DNA from: an uncultured Eubacteriales bacterium
GTDB lineage: Bacteria > Bacillota > Clostridia > Oscillospirales > Butyricicoccaceae
Direction: 5' to 3'
Assembly (NCBI GenBank): GCA_934636325.1
Contig: CAKUAK010000033.1
Coordinates: forward strand, 1-61,725
DNA length: 61,725 bases
This document shows, piece after piece, positions 42,306 to 51,559 of the stretch. The notes beneath the pieces were generated by a model. It saw only the letters and a list, made by a program, of their open reading frames with translations. It ran no database searches and was not told the DNA's origin. The stretch's first letter is position 1, and each line of letters begins with the position of its first letter. The position numbers and the translations under genes are program-made.

Positions 42306-43241
42306 ATGCCGCTTGTAACAACAAAAGAAATGTTCGAAAACGCCTATAAGGGCGGATACGCCATCGGCGCTTTCAATGTAAACAATATGGAGATAATCCA
42401 GGGCATCACAGAGGCTGCCATGGAAGAGCGCTCGCCCGTCATCCTTCAGGTGTCGGCCGGCGCTCGCAAATATGCAAGACACACCTATCTCGTAAAGCTG
42501 GTGGAAGCCGCCATCATCGAGACCGGCGTTCCCATCGCCCTGCATCTCGATCACGGCGAAAACTTTGATATATGCAAGGCCTGTGTCGACGGCGGATTTT
42601 CGTCGGTCATGATCGACGGTTCGAAATACAGCTTCGAGGACAACATTGCTCTCACCAAGCAGGTCGTCGATTATGCCCATTCCAAGGGTGTCGTCGTCGA
42701 GGGCGAGCTGGGCAGGCTCTCGGGCATTGAGGACGCCGTCAATGTTTCGGATGAGGACGCGCAGTTCACCGATCCCGCACAGGTCGAAGAGTTCGTCGCC
42801 CGCACCGGTGTCGACTCGCTGGCCATCGCCATCGGCACCAGTCACGGCGCATACAAGTTCAAGCCCGGCCAGAAGCCCAGGCTGCGCTTCGACATCCTTG
42901 AAAAGATCCAGAACAGGCTCGAGGGCTTCCCCATCGTCCTCCACGGCGCATCCTCCGTTCCCCAGGAGCAGGTAGCCATCATCAACAAGTTCGGCGGTGC
43001 CATGCCCGATGCCATCGGCATCCCCGAGGATATGCTGCGCCAGGCCGCCAAGATGGCAGTCTGCAAGATCAACATCGACTCTGACCTTCGAATCTGCATG
43101 ACGGCCGCTGTCCGCCAGCATCTGGCCGAACATCCCGATCATTTCGATCCCAGGCAGTATCTGACCGACGGCAGGACGGCCATCAAGAATATCGTCGCAC
43201 ACAAGATGCGCGATGTTCTCGGCTCTTCCGGCACACTTTAA
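42306..43241 (+). CDS. fba: Class II fructose-1,6-bisphosphate aldolase
   Basis: 311 residues. Zinc and catalytic motifs: LHLDHGENFD (catalytic Asp, zinc His), GTSHGAYK, LHGASSVP and KINIDSDLR. It splits FBP to DHAP and GAP. AAGGAGGG lies 9-10 nt before the ATG; an earlier ATG at 42299 is out of frame and touches the ribosome site. Confidence 0.96.
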   Translation: MPLVTTKEMFENAYKGGYAIGAFNVNNMEIIQGITEAAMEERSPVILQVSAGARKYARHTYLVKLVEAAIIETGVPIALHLDHGENFDICKACVDGGFSSVMIDGSKYSFEDNIALTKQVVDYAHSKGVVVEGELGRLSGIEDAVNVSDEDAQFTDPAQVEEFVARTGVDSLAIAIGTSHGAYKFKPGQKPRLRFDILEKIQNRLEGFPIVLHGASSVPQEQVAIINKFGGAMPDAIGIPEDMLRQAAKMAVCKINIDSDLRICMTAAVRQHLAEHPDHFDPRQYLTDGRTAIKNIVAHKMRDVLGSSGTL

Positions 43242-43258
43242 TTTCAGATGATCTTCAG

Positions 43259-43296
43259 GACCCGGCTGTTTCAAAACGGCCGGGTCTTATTTTTTC
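43259..43296 (+). terminator. Intrinsic terminator after fba
   Basis: Perfect 8-bp stem GACCCGGC/GCCGGGTC (43259-43266 with 43279-43286), followed by TTATTTTTT. Confidence 0.92.
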
Positions 43297-43387
43297 AAAA
43301 AAACCTGGCATTTCTTTGAATGGCATGTTTTTTAAAGTCGTTTTTCATCTCCGCAGGGCAAAATAGCTATCGAAGGGAGCGTGAAAA

Positions 43388-44437
43388 ATGATCTGTCAGA
43401 AAATCAGAAAAAAATTGGCAAAAACAGCGGCATTTCTTATGGCCGCGGCATTATGTTTCCCGATTTTTACCGAAAATATCAATGCCGCGGGCAAAAAGCT
43501 CATCCCTCTCGGCCGCACGACCGGCATCAAACTCTTCTCCGGCGGCGCGATGGTGGTCGGCTTTGCCTCCTCCGAGGCGACCGGAGGCCCATCGCCTGCC
43601 CAGCGGGGCGGCCTGTGTATCGGCGACGTCATAATGGCGGTCGACGGCATATCGGTCGAAAGCAACGAGGAGCTTTCCTCCGCCCTATCCTCTCTCAAAT
43701 GCGACAGTACCATGCTGACCGTCCGCCGCGGCGGCGATACCCTCGACGTCACGGTCGGCGGTCTGCTTCCCGATGAGGGCGGCGGATACCGTCTCGGGGC
43801 ATGGGTGCGCGACAGCATGGCCGGCATAGGCACGATAACCTTTGTCGACCCGACCACCGGCGAGTTCGGCGCGCTGGGTCACGGCATATGCGACGTCGAT
43901 ACCGGCAGGCTCATGCCCTTTGACAACGGCAGCACCATGACCTCGACCGTGACCGGCGCCGTCCGCGGCCAGAGGGGCAAGCCGGGGCAGCTAACCGGCG
44001 AGTTCGATCTGCGGCAGGACAGCGGAGTTCTACGCGAAAACACCGGCGGCGGCATATTCGGCGTCCTGACCGACAAAAGCCTATACAGCGGCCTTAAAGC
44101 CGTCGAGACGGCAGGGATCGACGATGTCCGATGCGGCAAGGTCGAGATACTCTCGAATGTAAACGGCACAGAAGTCGAGCGCTATTCGGCAAAGATCACA
44201 CGCATAATGAAAAACGAGGAAAGCGGCCGTGACTTCATGCTTGAGATAACAGACGACCGGCTTATCGGCCGGACCGGAGGCATCGTCCAGGGCATGAGCG
44301 GAAGCCCGATCCTTCAGGACGGCCGCCTGATCGGCGCCGTCACCCATGTTCTCATCAATGATCCCGAGCAGGGCTATGGTATATCCATCGACAATATGAT
44401 GGGTTATTCAAGCACCCTTACCCTCAGCGCAGCATAA
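43388..44437 (+). CDS. spoIVB: SpoIVB peptidase (S55), forespore signalling protease
   Basis: 349 residues. An N-terminal signal-anchor helix (about 13-28) is followed by a PDZ domain (about 50-120, with GGLCIGDVIMAVDGISV) and an S55 serine protease domain. The catalytic His is in FGALGHGICD and the Ser in VQGMSGSPILQDG. It is made in the forespore under sigma-G in Bacillus, secreted to the intermembrane space, and cleaves SpoIVFA to release SpoIVFB. Both likely targets are encoded at 6.4-7.9 kb. AAGGGAG precedes the ATG. I found no convincing sigma-G promoter. Confidence 0.96.
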   Translation: MICQKIRKKLAKTAAFLMAAALCFPIFTENINAAGKKLIPLGRTTGIKLFSGGAMVVGFASSEATGGPSPAQRGGLCIGDVIMAVDGISVESNEELSSALSSLKCDSTMLTVRRGGDTLDVTVGGLLPDEGGGYRLGAWVRDSMAGIGTITFVDPTTGEFGALGHGICDVDTGRLMPFDNGSTMTSTVTGAVRGQRGKPGQLTGEFDLRQDSGVLRENTGGGIFGVLTDKSLYSGLKAVETAGIDDVRCGKVEILSNVNGTEVERYSAKITRIMKNEESGRDFMLEITDDRLIGRTGGIVQGMSGSPILQDGRLIGAVTHVLINDPEQGYGISIDNMMGYSSTLTLSAA

Positions 44438-44442
44438 AACAC

Positions 44443-44477
44443 AAGTATTCCGGCGGGGACATCCCGCCGGAATACTT
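44443..44477. terminator. Stem-loop after spoIVB
   Basis: Perfect 15-bp inverted repeat (44443-44457 with 44463-44477), loop GACAT. No real U-run follows, but position and stability suggest transcript end formation for spoIVB. Confidence 0.65.
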
Positions 44478-44485
44478 TCCGGTCA

Positions 44486-44514
44486 TTGACAAAGACCGAC
44501 GATGCTCATATAAT
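44486..44514 (+). promoter_or_regulatory. Consensus promoter of mnmA
   Basis: TTGACA (44486-44491), 17 nt, TATAAT (44509-44514): perfect sigma-A promoter elements. The initial transcribed region carries the dyad described at 44525-44539. Confidence 0.92.
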
Positions 44515-44524
44515 TACATTTAAC

Positions 44525-44539
44525 ATACTTATTCAGTAT
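44525..44539. promoter_or_regulatory. Possible Rrf2-regulator operator in the mnmA leader
   Basis: ATACTTATTCAGTAT, a dyad with ATAC/GTAT arms (extending to CATACT/AGTATG), sits around the predicted mnmA start point. It matches the site in the rrf2 promoter at 11 of 15 positions. Function is inferred. Confidence 0.5.
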
Positions 44540-44569
44540 GAATTAGATCATCGGAGAACCGTGATATAT

Positions 44570-45637
44570 ATGAAGATACTTGTTGCCATGAGCGGCGGCG
44601 TCGATTCGAGCGTCGCCGCAAAGCTGCTGACCGATCAGGGAAACGAATGTATCGGCTGCACCATGAAGCTCTATAATAACGAAGATGTCGGAATACCCCG
44701 ATCCCACACCTGCTGTTCCCTTGAGGACGTCGAGGACGCGCGCCGGGTGGCCTGGGATCTGGGCATGGAATATTTTGTTTTCAATTTTTCATACGATTTC
44801 CGCGAAAAGGTCATCGACAAGTTTGTCGACAGCTATTGCCGCGGCCTTACCCCAAACCCCTGCATCGACTGCAACCGGTATATGAAGTTCGAAAAGCTCT
44901 TTGACCGCGCCGATATACTTGAATGCAGCCATATCGCCACCGGTCATTACGCCCGGATAAGCTATGAAAACGGGCGTTATTGCCTGAAAAAAGCTCTGGA
45001 CCCATCGAAGGACCAGAGCTATGTTCTCTATTCCATGACCCAGGAGCAGCTTTCAAGGACGCTGTTTCCCCTCGGCGAGCTCTGCAAGACAGAGACGCGC
45101 GCCATCGCGTCGAGCGGCAGCTTTATAAATGCCGACAAACCAGACAGCCAGGATATCTGCTTCGTCCCCGACGGCGACCATGCGGCGGCCATCGAGCGTT
45201 TTCTCGGCCATCCCGCCCCTGAGGGGGATTATATCTCGCCCGACGGAGAGATCCTCGGACGCCATCGCGGCATAATACGCTGCACCATCGGGCAGCACCG
45301 CGGCCTTGGGATAGATCTGCCGGGAAAGCGGTATGTCTGCCGTATCTGCGCCCGCGACAACACGGTTACCCTCGGCACGGCCGACGATCTTTACGGCAGC
45401 CGCGCCGTCTTATCCGACGTCAACTGGATATCGGGCGTCGCGCCGGAAGGTCCGATCAAATGCCGCGTCAAAATACGCTATCGCCAGCCCGAACAGCCGG
45501 CCGCCGTTATCCCCACGGGAAAGGACACGGCGGAGATCATATTCGACCAGCCCCAGCGGGCCGTAACGCCCGGACAGGCCGCGGTATTTTATGACGGAGA
45601 CTATGTCCTCGGCGGCGGGGTTATAGATCCTCAATGA
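44570..45637 (+). CDS. mnmA: tRNA 2-thiouridylase MnmA
   Basis: 355 residues with PP-loop MSGGVDSSVAAKLL near the N-terminus, catalytic Cys in TPNPCIDCNRYMKF and the second in SQDICFVPDGD. It thiolates U34 of tRNAs for Lys, Glu and Gln using sulfur from a cysteine desulfurase. ATG 44570 is chosen by homology, but GTG 44561 with GGAG 4-5 nt upstream is an in-frame alternative. The end overlaps the convergent rrf2 gene by 17 nt. Confidence 0.95.
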   Translation: MKILVAMSGGVDSSVAAKLLTDQGNECIGCTMKLYNNEDVGIPRSHTCCSLEDVEDARRVAWDLGMEYFVFNFSYDFREKVIDKFVDSYCRGLTPNPCIDCNRYMKFEKLFDRADILECSHIATGHYARISYENGRYCLKKALDPSKDQSYVLYSMTQEQLSRTLFPLGELCKTETRAIASSGSFINADKPDSQDICFVPDGDHAAAIERFLGHPAPEGDYISPDGEILGRHRGIIRCTIGQHRGLGIDLPGKRYVCRICARDNTVTLGTADDLYGSRAVLSDVNWISGVAPEGPIKCRVKIRYRQPEQPAAVIPTGKDTAEIIFDQPQRAVTPGQAAVFYDGDYVLGGGVIDPQ

Positions 45638-46037
45638 CATCCGCGGTCAGATCGGCCAGAGTCATGCCGGAAAAATATTCGCGGGTCATATCGTAAAACC
45701 CCTTCCATACAGGCAGCGTGCGGCAGCCTTCGGCGCGCTCGCACCTTTCGGCGTCCTTCTGTAGGCAGGCCACGGGAGCAAGGTCGCCCTCGGCACATTC
45801 GAGTATCTCCCAGAGAGTATATTCGCCGGGTGCGCGGGTCAGCCTGTATCCCCCGCCCGCGCCATGGCAGCTTTCGACCAGCTTGGCCGTGCGGAGCGCC
45901 GGCATCAGACGTTCGATATATTTGAGCGATATCCCCTGTCTTTTGGCCACATCACGCATGGGCACATACCCGGTCGATGAGTTGCATGCGATATCGAGCA
46001 TTATTCGAAGTGAATATCTTCCTCTTGTAGAGATCAT
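45621..46037 (-). CDS. Rrf2-family transcriptional regulator (IscR/CymR-like)
   Basis: 138 residues. A winged helix is at the start (STRGRYSLRIMLDIA; ISLKYIERLMPALR as recognition helix). A late cysteine trio, CLQKDAERCERAEGC (about residues 90-104), could hold an Fe-S cluster as in IscR. It is convergent with mnmA, a gene of sulfur transfer, which fits control of Fe-S or sulfur metabolism. A strong GGGGGG site and a good promoter precede it. Confidence 0.9.
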   Translation of the reverse strand: MISTRGRYSLRIMLDIACNSSTGYVPMRDVAKRQGISLKYIERLMPALRTAKLVESCHGAGGGYRLTRAPGEYTLWEILECAEGDLAPVACLQKDAERCERAEGCRTLPVWKGFYDMTREYFSGMTLADLTADVIEDL

Positions 46038-46077
46038 TTTCTCCCCCCAAAGATCTAATTCTTTTTATTACATAAAT

Positions 46078-46106
46078 ATTATACAACAAAAGTATACTAT
46101 AAGCAA
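46078..46106 (-). promoter_or_regulatory. Promoter of the rrf2 gene with an embedded dyad
   Basis: On the minus strand TTGCTT (46101-46106), 17 nt, TATAAT (46078-46083). The dyad ATACTTTTGTTGTAT (46081-46095) overlaps the -10, which suits autorepression. Confidence 0.8.
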
Positions 46107-46132
46107 ATGGATTTTCTCTTTTGAGATAACAA

Positions 46133-46167
46133 ATATCCCTGCCCCATGAAATAAAGGGCAGGGATAT
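46133..46167. terminator. Terminator after polC
   Basis: Perfect 12-bp stem ATATCCCTGCCC/GGGCAGGGATAT (46133-46144 with 46156-46167). On the minus strand it follows the polC stop by 4 nt and ends in TTTGTT; on the plus strand seven T residues follow, so it may act in both directions. Confidence 0.82.
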
Positions 46168-46171
46168 TTTT

Positions 46172-49100
46172 TTACATGGCTTCAAAAAGGCTGAGCTGAT
46201 TGGTCTTTGGTATGCCGGCAAGCGCACCTGCGGCGTCAAGGGTCTCGGCGACAGCCTTCGAGACCTTTCCGCAGCGGGATATCATCTCTTCGACCGACAT
46301 GAACTTGCCGTTGACACGCTCGTCGACGATGGCCTGTGCCGCGGCCTCGCCGACGCCGGGCAGCGATGTAAACGGAGGAATAAGGGTATTGCCCTCTATC
46401 CTGAAGCGCTTGACGTCGGAATTATATACGTCAACCGGGGTGAAGCTGAAGCCCCGCTTATAGAACTCGTGGCATATCTCGAGGGTACTCATGGTGTCAT
46501 CCTCGACAGCCGAGCGCTTGGGCTGCGCCTTGAGCTCGCGGTACTTTTTGCAGACCAACTGGTCGCCCTTTGTCATGAGGTTGGCATCAAAGCCGCCGGC
46601 CCTTATGGTGAAATAGGCGGCGTAGAAATCAAGCGGACGATGGACCTTGAACCATGCGATCCTGAAGGCCATCATGACATAGGCGACGGCATGGGCCCTG
46701 GGGAACATATACTCGATCTTATTGCACGATTCGATATACCAATCGGGGATATTCTTTTCGCGCATCTCGTCTTCCCATTCCGGCTTGAGTCCCCTGCCCT
46801 TTCGGACGCTTTCCGACATATTGAAGGCCTTCGACGGCTCGATCCCCATCTTGATAAGATAGAGGGTGATGTCGTCGCGGACGCATATTACGTCGTTCAG
46901 GGTGGCTATGCCCTTGAGGATATAATCCTGAGCGTTGTTTCGCCAGACGTTGGTGCCGTGGGACAGGCCGGAAATACGAAGCAGACCGTCGAAGGTGACC
47001 GGCTGTGTTTCGATAAGCATCCCGCGGACGTTCTTCGTTCCGAACTCGGGTATGGCGGCGGCGCCGGTCTGTTCGAGGATATCATCCTCCTCTATGCCCA
47101 GCGGAGCTATGCTCGTGAATATGCCCATCGTCTCTTTATCGTCGAGGGGCAGCTTTTTGGTGTCGAGGCCCGAAAGGTCCTCGAGCATCCTTATCATGGT
47201 CGGATCATCGTGGCCCAGAAGGTCGAGCTTGAGAAGGTTATCGTGGATCGAATGGTAATCGAAGTGGGTCGTGATTATATTCGACGTCGTATCGTCGGCC
47301 GGATGCTGCACCGGCGTGAACTCGTGTATGTTCCTGTCCCGCGGCAGGACGATAAGGCCGCCGGGATGCTGTCCGGTCGTCCTCTTGATGCCGGTGCACC
47401 CGGCGACGAGGCGGTTGATCTCGGCCGTATTGAGCACCATGCCCTTTTCTTCAAGATATTTTTTGACGAAGCCATAGGCCGTCTTGGATTTGACCGTGCC
47501 TATCGTTCCGGCGCGGAAAACATTTTCTTCGCCGAAAAGGTTTATCGTCTCGCGATGGGCCTGGGACTGGTACTCGCCCGAGAAATTGAGGTCGATATCG
47601 GGGGTCTTGTCACCCTTGAAGCCCATGAATGTGGCAAAGGGTATGTCGAACCCGTCCTTGTCCATCTTATGGCCGCATATGGGGCAGTCCCTGTCGGGCA
47701 GATCGACGCCGGTGCGGTAATCCCCCTCGATGTCAAAGATGCTGTGGCGGCAGTTGGGGCAGCGATAATGGGGCGGCAGGGCGTTGACCTCTGTTATGCC
47801 TGTGAAATAGGCCACCACCGAAGAGCCGACCGATCCCCTCGAACCGACAAGATATCCGGCCTCGAGGGATTTCTGAACCAGCTTCTGGGCGATGATATAC
47901 ATGATGTCATAGCCGTGGCCGATTATCGAATTGAGCTCCATTTCGAGCCTGTCGCGGACGATCGGCGGCAGCTCGTCGCCGTAAAGCTCGGCCGCGCGGG
48001 TGCGGGCCAGCGAGTTTATCTCTTCGGCCGAATTGGCGATCGACGGAGGATATGTGCCGTCCTTGACCGGCGTGACCTCCTCGCACATATCGGCGATCAT
48101 GTTGGGGTTCTTTATGACGACGTCATAGGCCGTTTCGCGGCCGAGATAAGAGAACTCTTCAAGCATCTCGTCGGTCGTCTTGAAATAGAGCGGCGCCTGC
48201 TCCGAGGCATCCTCGAAGCCCATACCGGTCATGATTATCTCGCGGTATACCGAATCCTCTGGGTCTATGAAATGGACGTCGCCGGTGGCGCAGACAGGCT
48301 TGCCGAGGCTCTTGCCCAGCTTGACTATCGTGCGGTTGAAATCACGCAGCTGCTCGACATCCTTGGCCAAGCCGTTTCTGACCATGAACATGTTGTTGCC
48401 GATCGGCTGTATTTCGAGAAAATCAAATATCTTTGCAATGGCGACAAGCTCACTCCAGGGCCTGCCCTGGGCCACCGCCGAAAAGAGCTCTCCGGCCTCG
48501 CAGGCCGAGCCGAGTATGAGCCCCTCGCGCTTTTCGAGGAGCATGCTGAGGGGTATCAGCGGGTGACGCTTGAAATACTTCAGATGGGAGGCCGATATCA
48601 TCTCATAAAGATTGCGCAGACCCTTCTGATCCTTTACAAGTATCAGAAGATGATATGATCTGCCCTTGGGTGCACTGTCGCCGTGGCCCTCGCTCAAGGC
48701 CCGCATATTGTCGTTGAGCTCCGACAGCTTTGTCGAGATGCCCTTGGCCTTTATCAGCTTGATGAGCTCGAAGAATATCTTTGCCAGCACGCCGGTATCA
48801 TCGTCGGCACGATGGTGGTTGAAGGTAAAATGGAACTCTGCCGCAAGGTCGTTGAGCCTGTGCTTCTTCATATTTGGCAGCAGGGCGCGTGACAGCTCGA
48901 CGGTATCTATCGAGCAGAACTGACGCTCTATGCCCATGTCGAGGCAGGCTTTTTTTATAAACGACATATCGAAATCGGCGTTATGGGCACACATTGGCCT
49001 GTCGCCGCAGAACTCGAGGAAGCCGGGCAGAAGGTCGGCTATCGCCGGTGCATCGGCGACCATGTCGTTGGTTATGCCGGTCAGTGAGGTTATCTCGTAA

Positions 49101-50500
49101 GGTATCGAAGCCTTCGGCTTGACGTATGTATGATAAGAGTCGACTATCTCTCCCGCCCTGACCTTGCAGGCGGCGATCTCTATTATCTCGCATCTGACCG
49201 GGCTGAGCCCTGTCGTTTCAAGGTCGAAAACAATTATCTCGTCATCAAGGTCGGCTTCGGAAAGGCCCTTGACTATGCCTCCCGCGATATCGTTGACGCA
49301 ATAAGCCTCGAGACCATAGATTATCTTTATCTCCTTGCCGTCCTTTTTAAGGGCGCGGGCGGCATTCATGGCGTCGGGGAAGGCCTGCGCCACGCCGTGA
49401 TCGGTTATGGCTATCGCCTTATGGCCCATGCTCTGGGCCAGCGCCACGACCTTCTTGGTGTCGCACAGCCCGTCCATTGCCGACATTACGGTGTGAAGAT
49501 GCAGCTCTACCCTCTTTTCGTGGGCGTTGTCGGCCCGCGTATGGGGCTTGTCCTTGATTATGGCAAAGGGTGTTATGACATTGTCGTTATCGAACTTATC
49601 AAAGCTCAGCCGCCCCTGAACGACGACGGCCTTGCCGATCTTTATATTATCCTTAAAGGGCTGCACCTCGTCGTCGAGCAGCAGCTTTTTGACCTTTACA
49701 GATCCCGTGCCGTCGGTCATCTCGAAGGATACCACAGTCTTGCCCTTGCCGTTGAGCTTGCGCAGATCGGTGGAGAATATCTCGCCGTAAACGGCGACCT
49801 TGTCGTTGTCGAGGGTCAGGTCGGCGATCTTGTTGAGCTCGCGCCTGACCGGCTTGCCGTAAATTATTTTGTCCTCGTCGACCGGCGGGATGTATGTCTC
49901 CCCCTTGGGCGCGGAGGGGCGGCGCTGGAACTGGCGCTGCCCGCCGCTCTGCGGACGCGGCGCGGGACGCTCGGAAGGCTCGGGCATGGGCGGGCGCTCG
50001 GAGACTATGCGCTCCATATCCTGCCGGCGGCGCTCTTCAAAAGAGACCTCCTGCTTGTGCTTTGCTATATTGATCGGCTTTCGTCCCATATCCAGACCGG
50101 CGCAGACATCGTCGATGGCGGCACGCAGATCCTCCTCGCGGCAGGCCCAATCCTCCGGCATGCCGAAGGATATGACCGCGCCGTCAAAAGAAAATGTGTC
50201 AGGCTCTATTGCCTTTAAAAGGGCCGGATATTTCTCTTTGAGCTTGCCCATTACAAGCTCGGCCGGGGATCTGTTCTCGCCCTCGGCTATCCTCATAAGA
50301 AGTCCTTCTATGCCGTATGCCTCCGATATTGCGGCAGAGGCGGCTGCGATATCCTCACCCGATGCCGAGCAGGTGTGGTCAAGAAGCACCTCGACCATAC
50401 CGCTGGCCGAGGATATGCTCATTTCTTCTATACAGACGTCAAAAACGGCCGAACCATTGTCGGCCTCTTTGAATACATCCCTCAGCATTGCGGGACTCAT
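46172..50500 (-). CDS. polC: DNA polymerase III alpha subunit, Gram-positive PolC
   Basis: 1442 residues, standard PolC length. Order: N-terminal domains with a proline-rich linker (about 170-200), OB fold (about 220-320), PHP domain (HLHTVMSAMDGL, about 335) interrupted by a 3'-5' exonuclease (FDLETTGLSP, about 424), then the polymerase. A CPNC...CPICG zinc site lies around 917-945, and catalytic Asp residues in TPDIDLNFSGEYQ around 967. It is the main replicative polymerase. The start overlaps ispG by 4 nt and it ends the pyrH-to-polC cluster. A 729-residue antisense frame inside it is a codon-bias shadow. Confidence 0.97.
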   Translation of the reverse strand: MSPAMLRDVFKEADNGSAVFDVCIEEMSISSASGMVEVLLDHTCSASGEDIAAASAAISEAYGIEGLLMRIAEGENRSPAELVMGKLKEKYPALLKAIEPDTFSFDGAVISFGMPEDWACREEDLRAAIDDVCAGLDMGRKPINIAKHKQEVSFEERRRQDMERIVSERPPMPEPSERPAPRPQSGGQRQFQRRPSAPKGETYIPPVDEDKIIYGKPVRRELNKIADLTLDNDKVAVYGEIFSTDLRKLNGKGKTVVSFEMTDGTGSVKVKKLLLDDEVQPFKDNIKIGKAVVVQGRLSFDKFDNDNVITPFAIIKDKPHTRADNAHEKRVELHLHTVMSAMDGLCDTKKVVALAQSMGHKAIAITDHGVAQAFPDAMNAARALKKDGKEIKIIYGLEAYCVNDIAGGIVKGLSEADLDDEIIVFDLETTGLSPVRCEIIEIAACKVRAGEIVDSYHTYVKPKASIPYEITSLTGITNDMVADAPAIADLLPGFLEFCGDRPMCAHNADFDMSFIKKACLDMGIERQFCSIDTVELSRALLPNMKKHRLNDLAAEFHFTFNHHRADDDTGVLAKIFFELIKLIKAKGISTKLSELNDNMRALSEGHGDSAPKGRSYHLLILVKDQKGLRNLYEMISASHLKYFKRHPLIPLSMLLEKREGLILGSACEAGELFSAVAQGRPWSELVAIAKIFDFLEIQPIGNNMFMVRNGLAKDVEQLRDFNRTIVKLGKSLGKPVCATGDVHFIDPEDSVYREIIMTGMGFEDASEQAPLYFKTTDEMLEEFSYLGRETAYDVVIKNPNMIADMCEEVTPVKDGTYPPSIANSAEEINSLARTRAAELYGDELPPIVRDRLEMELNSIIGHGYDIMYIIAQKLVQKSLEAGYLVGSRGSVGSSVVAYFTGITEVNALPPHYRCPNCRHSIFDIEGDYRTGVDLPDRDCPICGHKMDKDGFDIPFATFMGFKGDKTPDIDLNFSGEYQSQAHRETINLFGEENVFRAGTIGTVKSKTAYGFVKKYLEEKGMVLNTAEINRLVAGCTGIKRTTGQHPGGLIVLPRDRNIHEFTPVQHPADDTTSNIITTHFDYHSIHDNLLKLDLLGHDDPTMIRMLEDLSGLDTKKLPLDDKETMGIFTSIAPLGIEEDDILEQTGAAAIPEFGTKNVRGMLIETQPVTFDGLLRISGLSHGTNVWRNNAQDYILKGIATLNDVICVRDDITLYLIKMGIEPSKAFNMSESVRKGRGLKPEWEDEMREKNIPDWYIESCNKIEYMFPRAHAVAYVMMAFRIAWFKVHRPLDFYAAYFTIRAGGFDANLMTKGDQLVCKKYRELKAQPKRSAVEDDTMSTLEICHEFYKRGFSFTPVDVYNSDVKRFRIEGNTLIPPFTSLPGVGEAAAQAIVDERVNGKFMSVEEMISRCGKVSKAVAETLDAAGALAGIPKTNQLSLFEAM

Positions 50501-51555
50501 ATTTTTTCTCCAGTCATCTTCTCGATCTCTGCTATAAGCTCGTCGGCAAGGCGGTCTTCGGGGACCTTTCTGAGTATCTCACCCTTTTTGATGATAAGCC
50601 CCTCTCCCTTGCCGCAGGCAATGCCGATATCGGCCTCCCGGGCCTCCCCCGGGCCGTTGACGGGGCATCCCATAACGGCGACCGTCAGGCGCGACTTGAC
50701 ATTTTTAAGCCTGCGCTCGACCTCGGAGGCGATGGAAATAAGGTCGACCTGGGTCCTGCCGCATGTCGGGCATGAAACGATGGTGACCCCGTCGGGGTTC
50801 ATGCCGAGGGCTTTGAGGATGTCATGGGCGGCATATACCTCGTTGACCGGATCGTCGGTCAGCGACACACGGATGGTATCGCCGATACCGTCACAGAGCA
50901 GTGCGCCGAAGGCCGCCGCCGACTTTATCGTTCCCATATACCTCGATCCCGCCTCTGTGACGCCGAGATGCATGGGGTAATCACATTCTCCGGCCAGCAG
51001 ACGGTAAGCCTCTATGGTCGAAAAGACGTTAGAGGATTTGAGCGAAACGCAGATATCGTCAAAGCCGAACTCGTTGAGGGCTTCGATATTGCGCACAGCG
51101 CTGCGGTAGAGCGTAAAGGGGGTGACGCCGTATTCCTCACGCAGATCTTTGTCGACCGAACCGGAATTGACCCCTATCCTTATGGGTATGCCGCAGGCCC
51201 TGCTGGCGTCGGCTACCTCTTTGATCTTCCATTTTTCGCCGATATTGCCCGGGTTGATCCTGATCTTGTCGACACCTGAGCGGCAGGCCTCGAGAGCCAG
51301 CCTGTAGTCGAAATGTATGTCGGCGACAAGGGGCAGCTCGGTCCTCTTTTTGATCTCTGCGATGGCCTTCGCCGCCTCCATGTCGGGCACGGCCAGCCGG
51401 GCGATCTGGCACCCGGCCTCGTTTAAGCGAGCCAGCTGCGCGGCCGTCGCCTCGACATCGCGTGTATCGGTGTTGCACATCGACTGCACCGCCAGCGGCC
51501 TGCCGCCGCCGATGGTGACCGATCCTATTTTAAGTTCTTTTGATCTTCTTTTCAT
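50497..51555 (-). CDS. ispG: 4-hydroxy-3-methylbut-2-enyl diphosphate synthase (flavodoxin/ferredoxin)
   Basis: 352 residues. N-terminal barrel motif GGGRPLAVQSMCNTDT, and Fe-S cysteines in VSCPTCGRTQVDL with the later VAVMGCPVNGPGE. It reduces MEcPP to HMBPP in the MEP pathway. I use ATG 51555 (MKRRSKELKIG); a TTG at 51570 would overlap rseP. Confidence 0.96.
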   Translation of the reverse strand: MKRRSKELKIGSVTIGGGRPLAVQSMCNTDTRDVEATAAQLARLNEAGCQIARLAVPDMEAAKAIAEIKKRTELPLVADIHFDYRLALEACRSGVDKIRINPGNIGEKWKIKEVADASRACGIPIRIGVNSGSVDKDLREEYGVTPFTLYRSAVRNIEALNEFGFDDICVSLKSSNVFSTIEAYRLLAGECDYPMHLGVTEAGSRYMGTIKSAAAFGALLCDGIGDTIRVSLTDDPVNEVYAAHDILKALGMNPDGVTIVSCPTCGRTQVDLISIASEVERRLKNVKSRLTVAVMGCPVNGPGEAREADIGIACGKGEGLIIKKGEILRKVPEDRLADELIAEIEKMTGEKI

Positions 51556-51559
51556 ATCA

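Noticed and set aside
46469..48658. 729-residue open frame on the plus strand inside polC
   Set aside because: It is antisense to a fully recognisable PolC, has no family features and arises from the GC-rich codon bias. The same applies to long antisense frames at 103-900, 3806-5149, 11207-12652, 24723-26432, 28295-29674 and 59526-61679.
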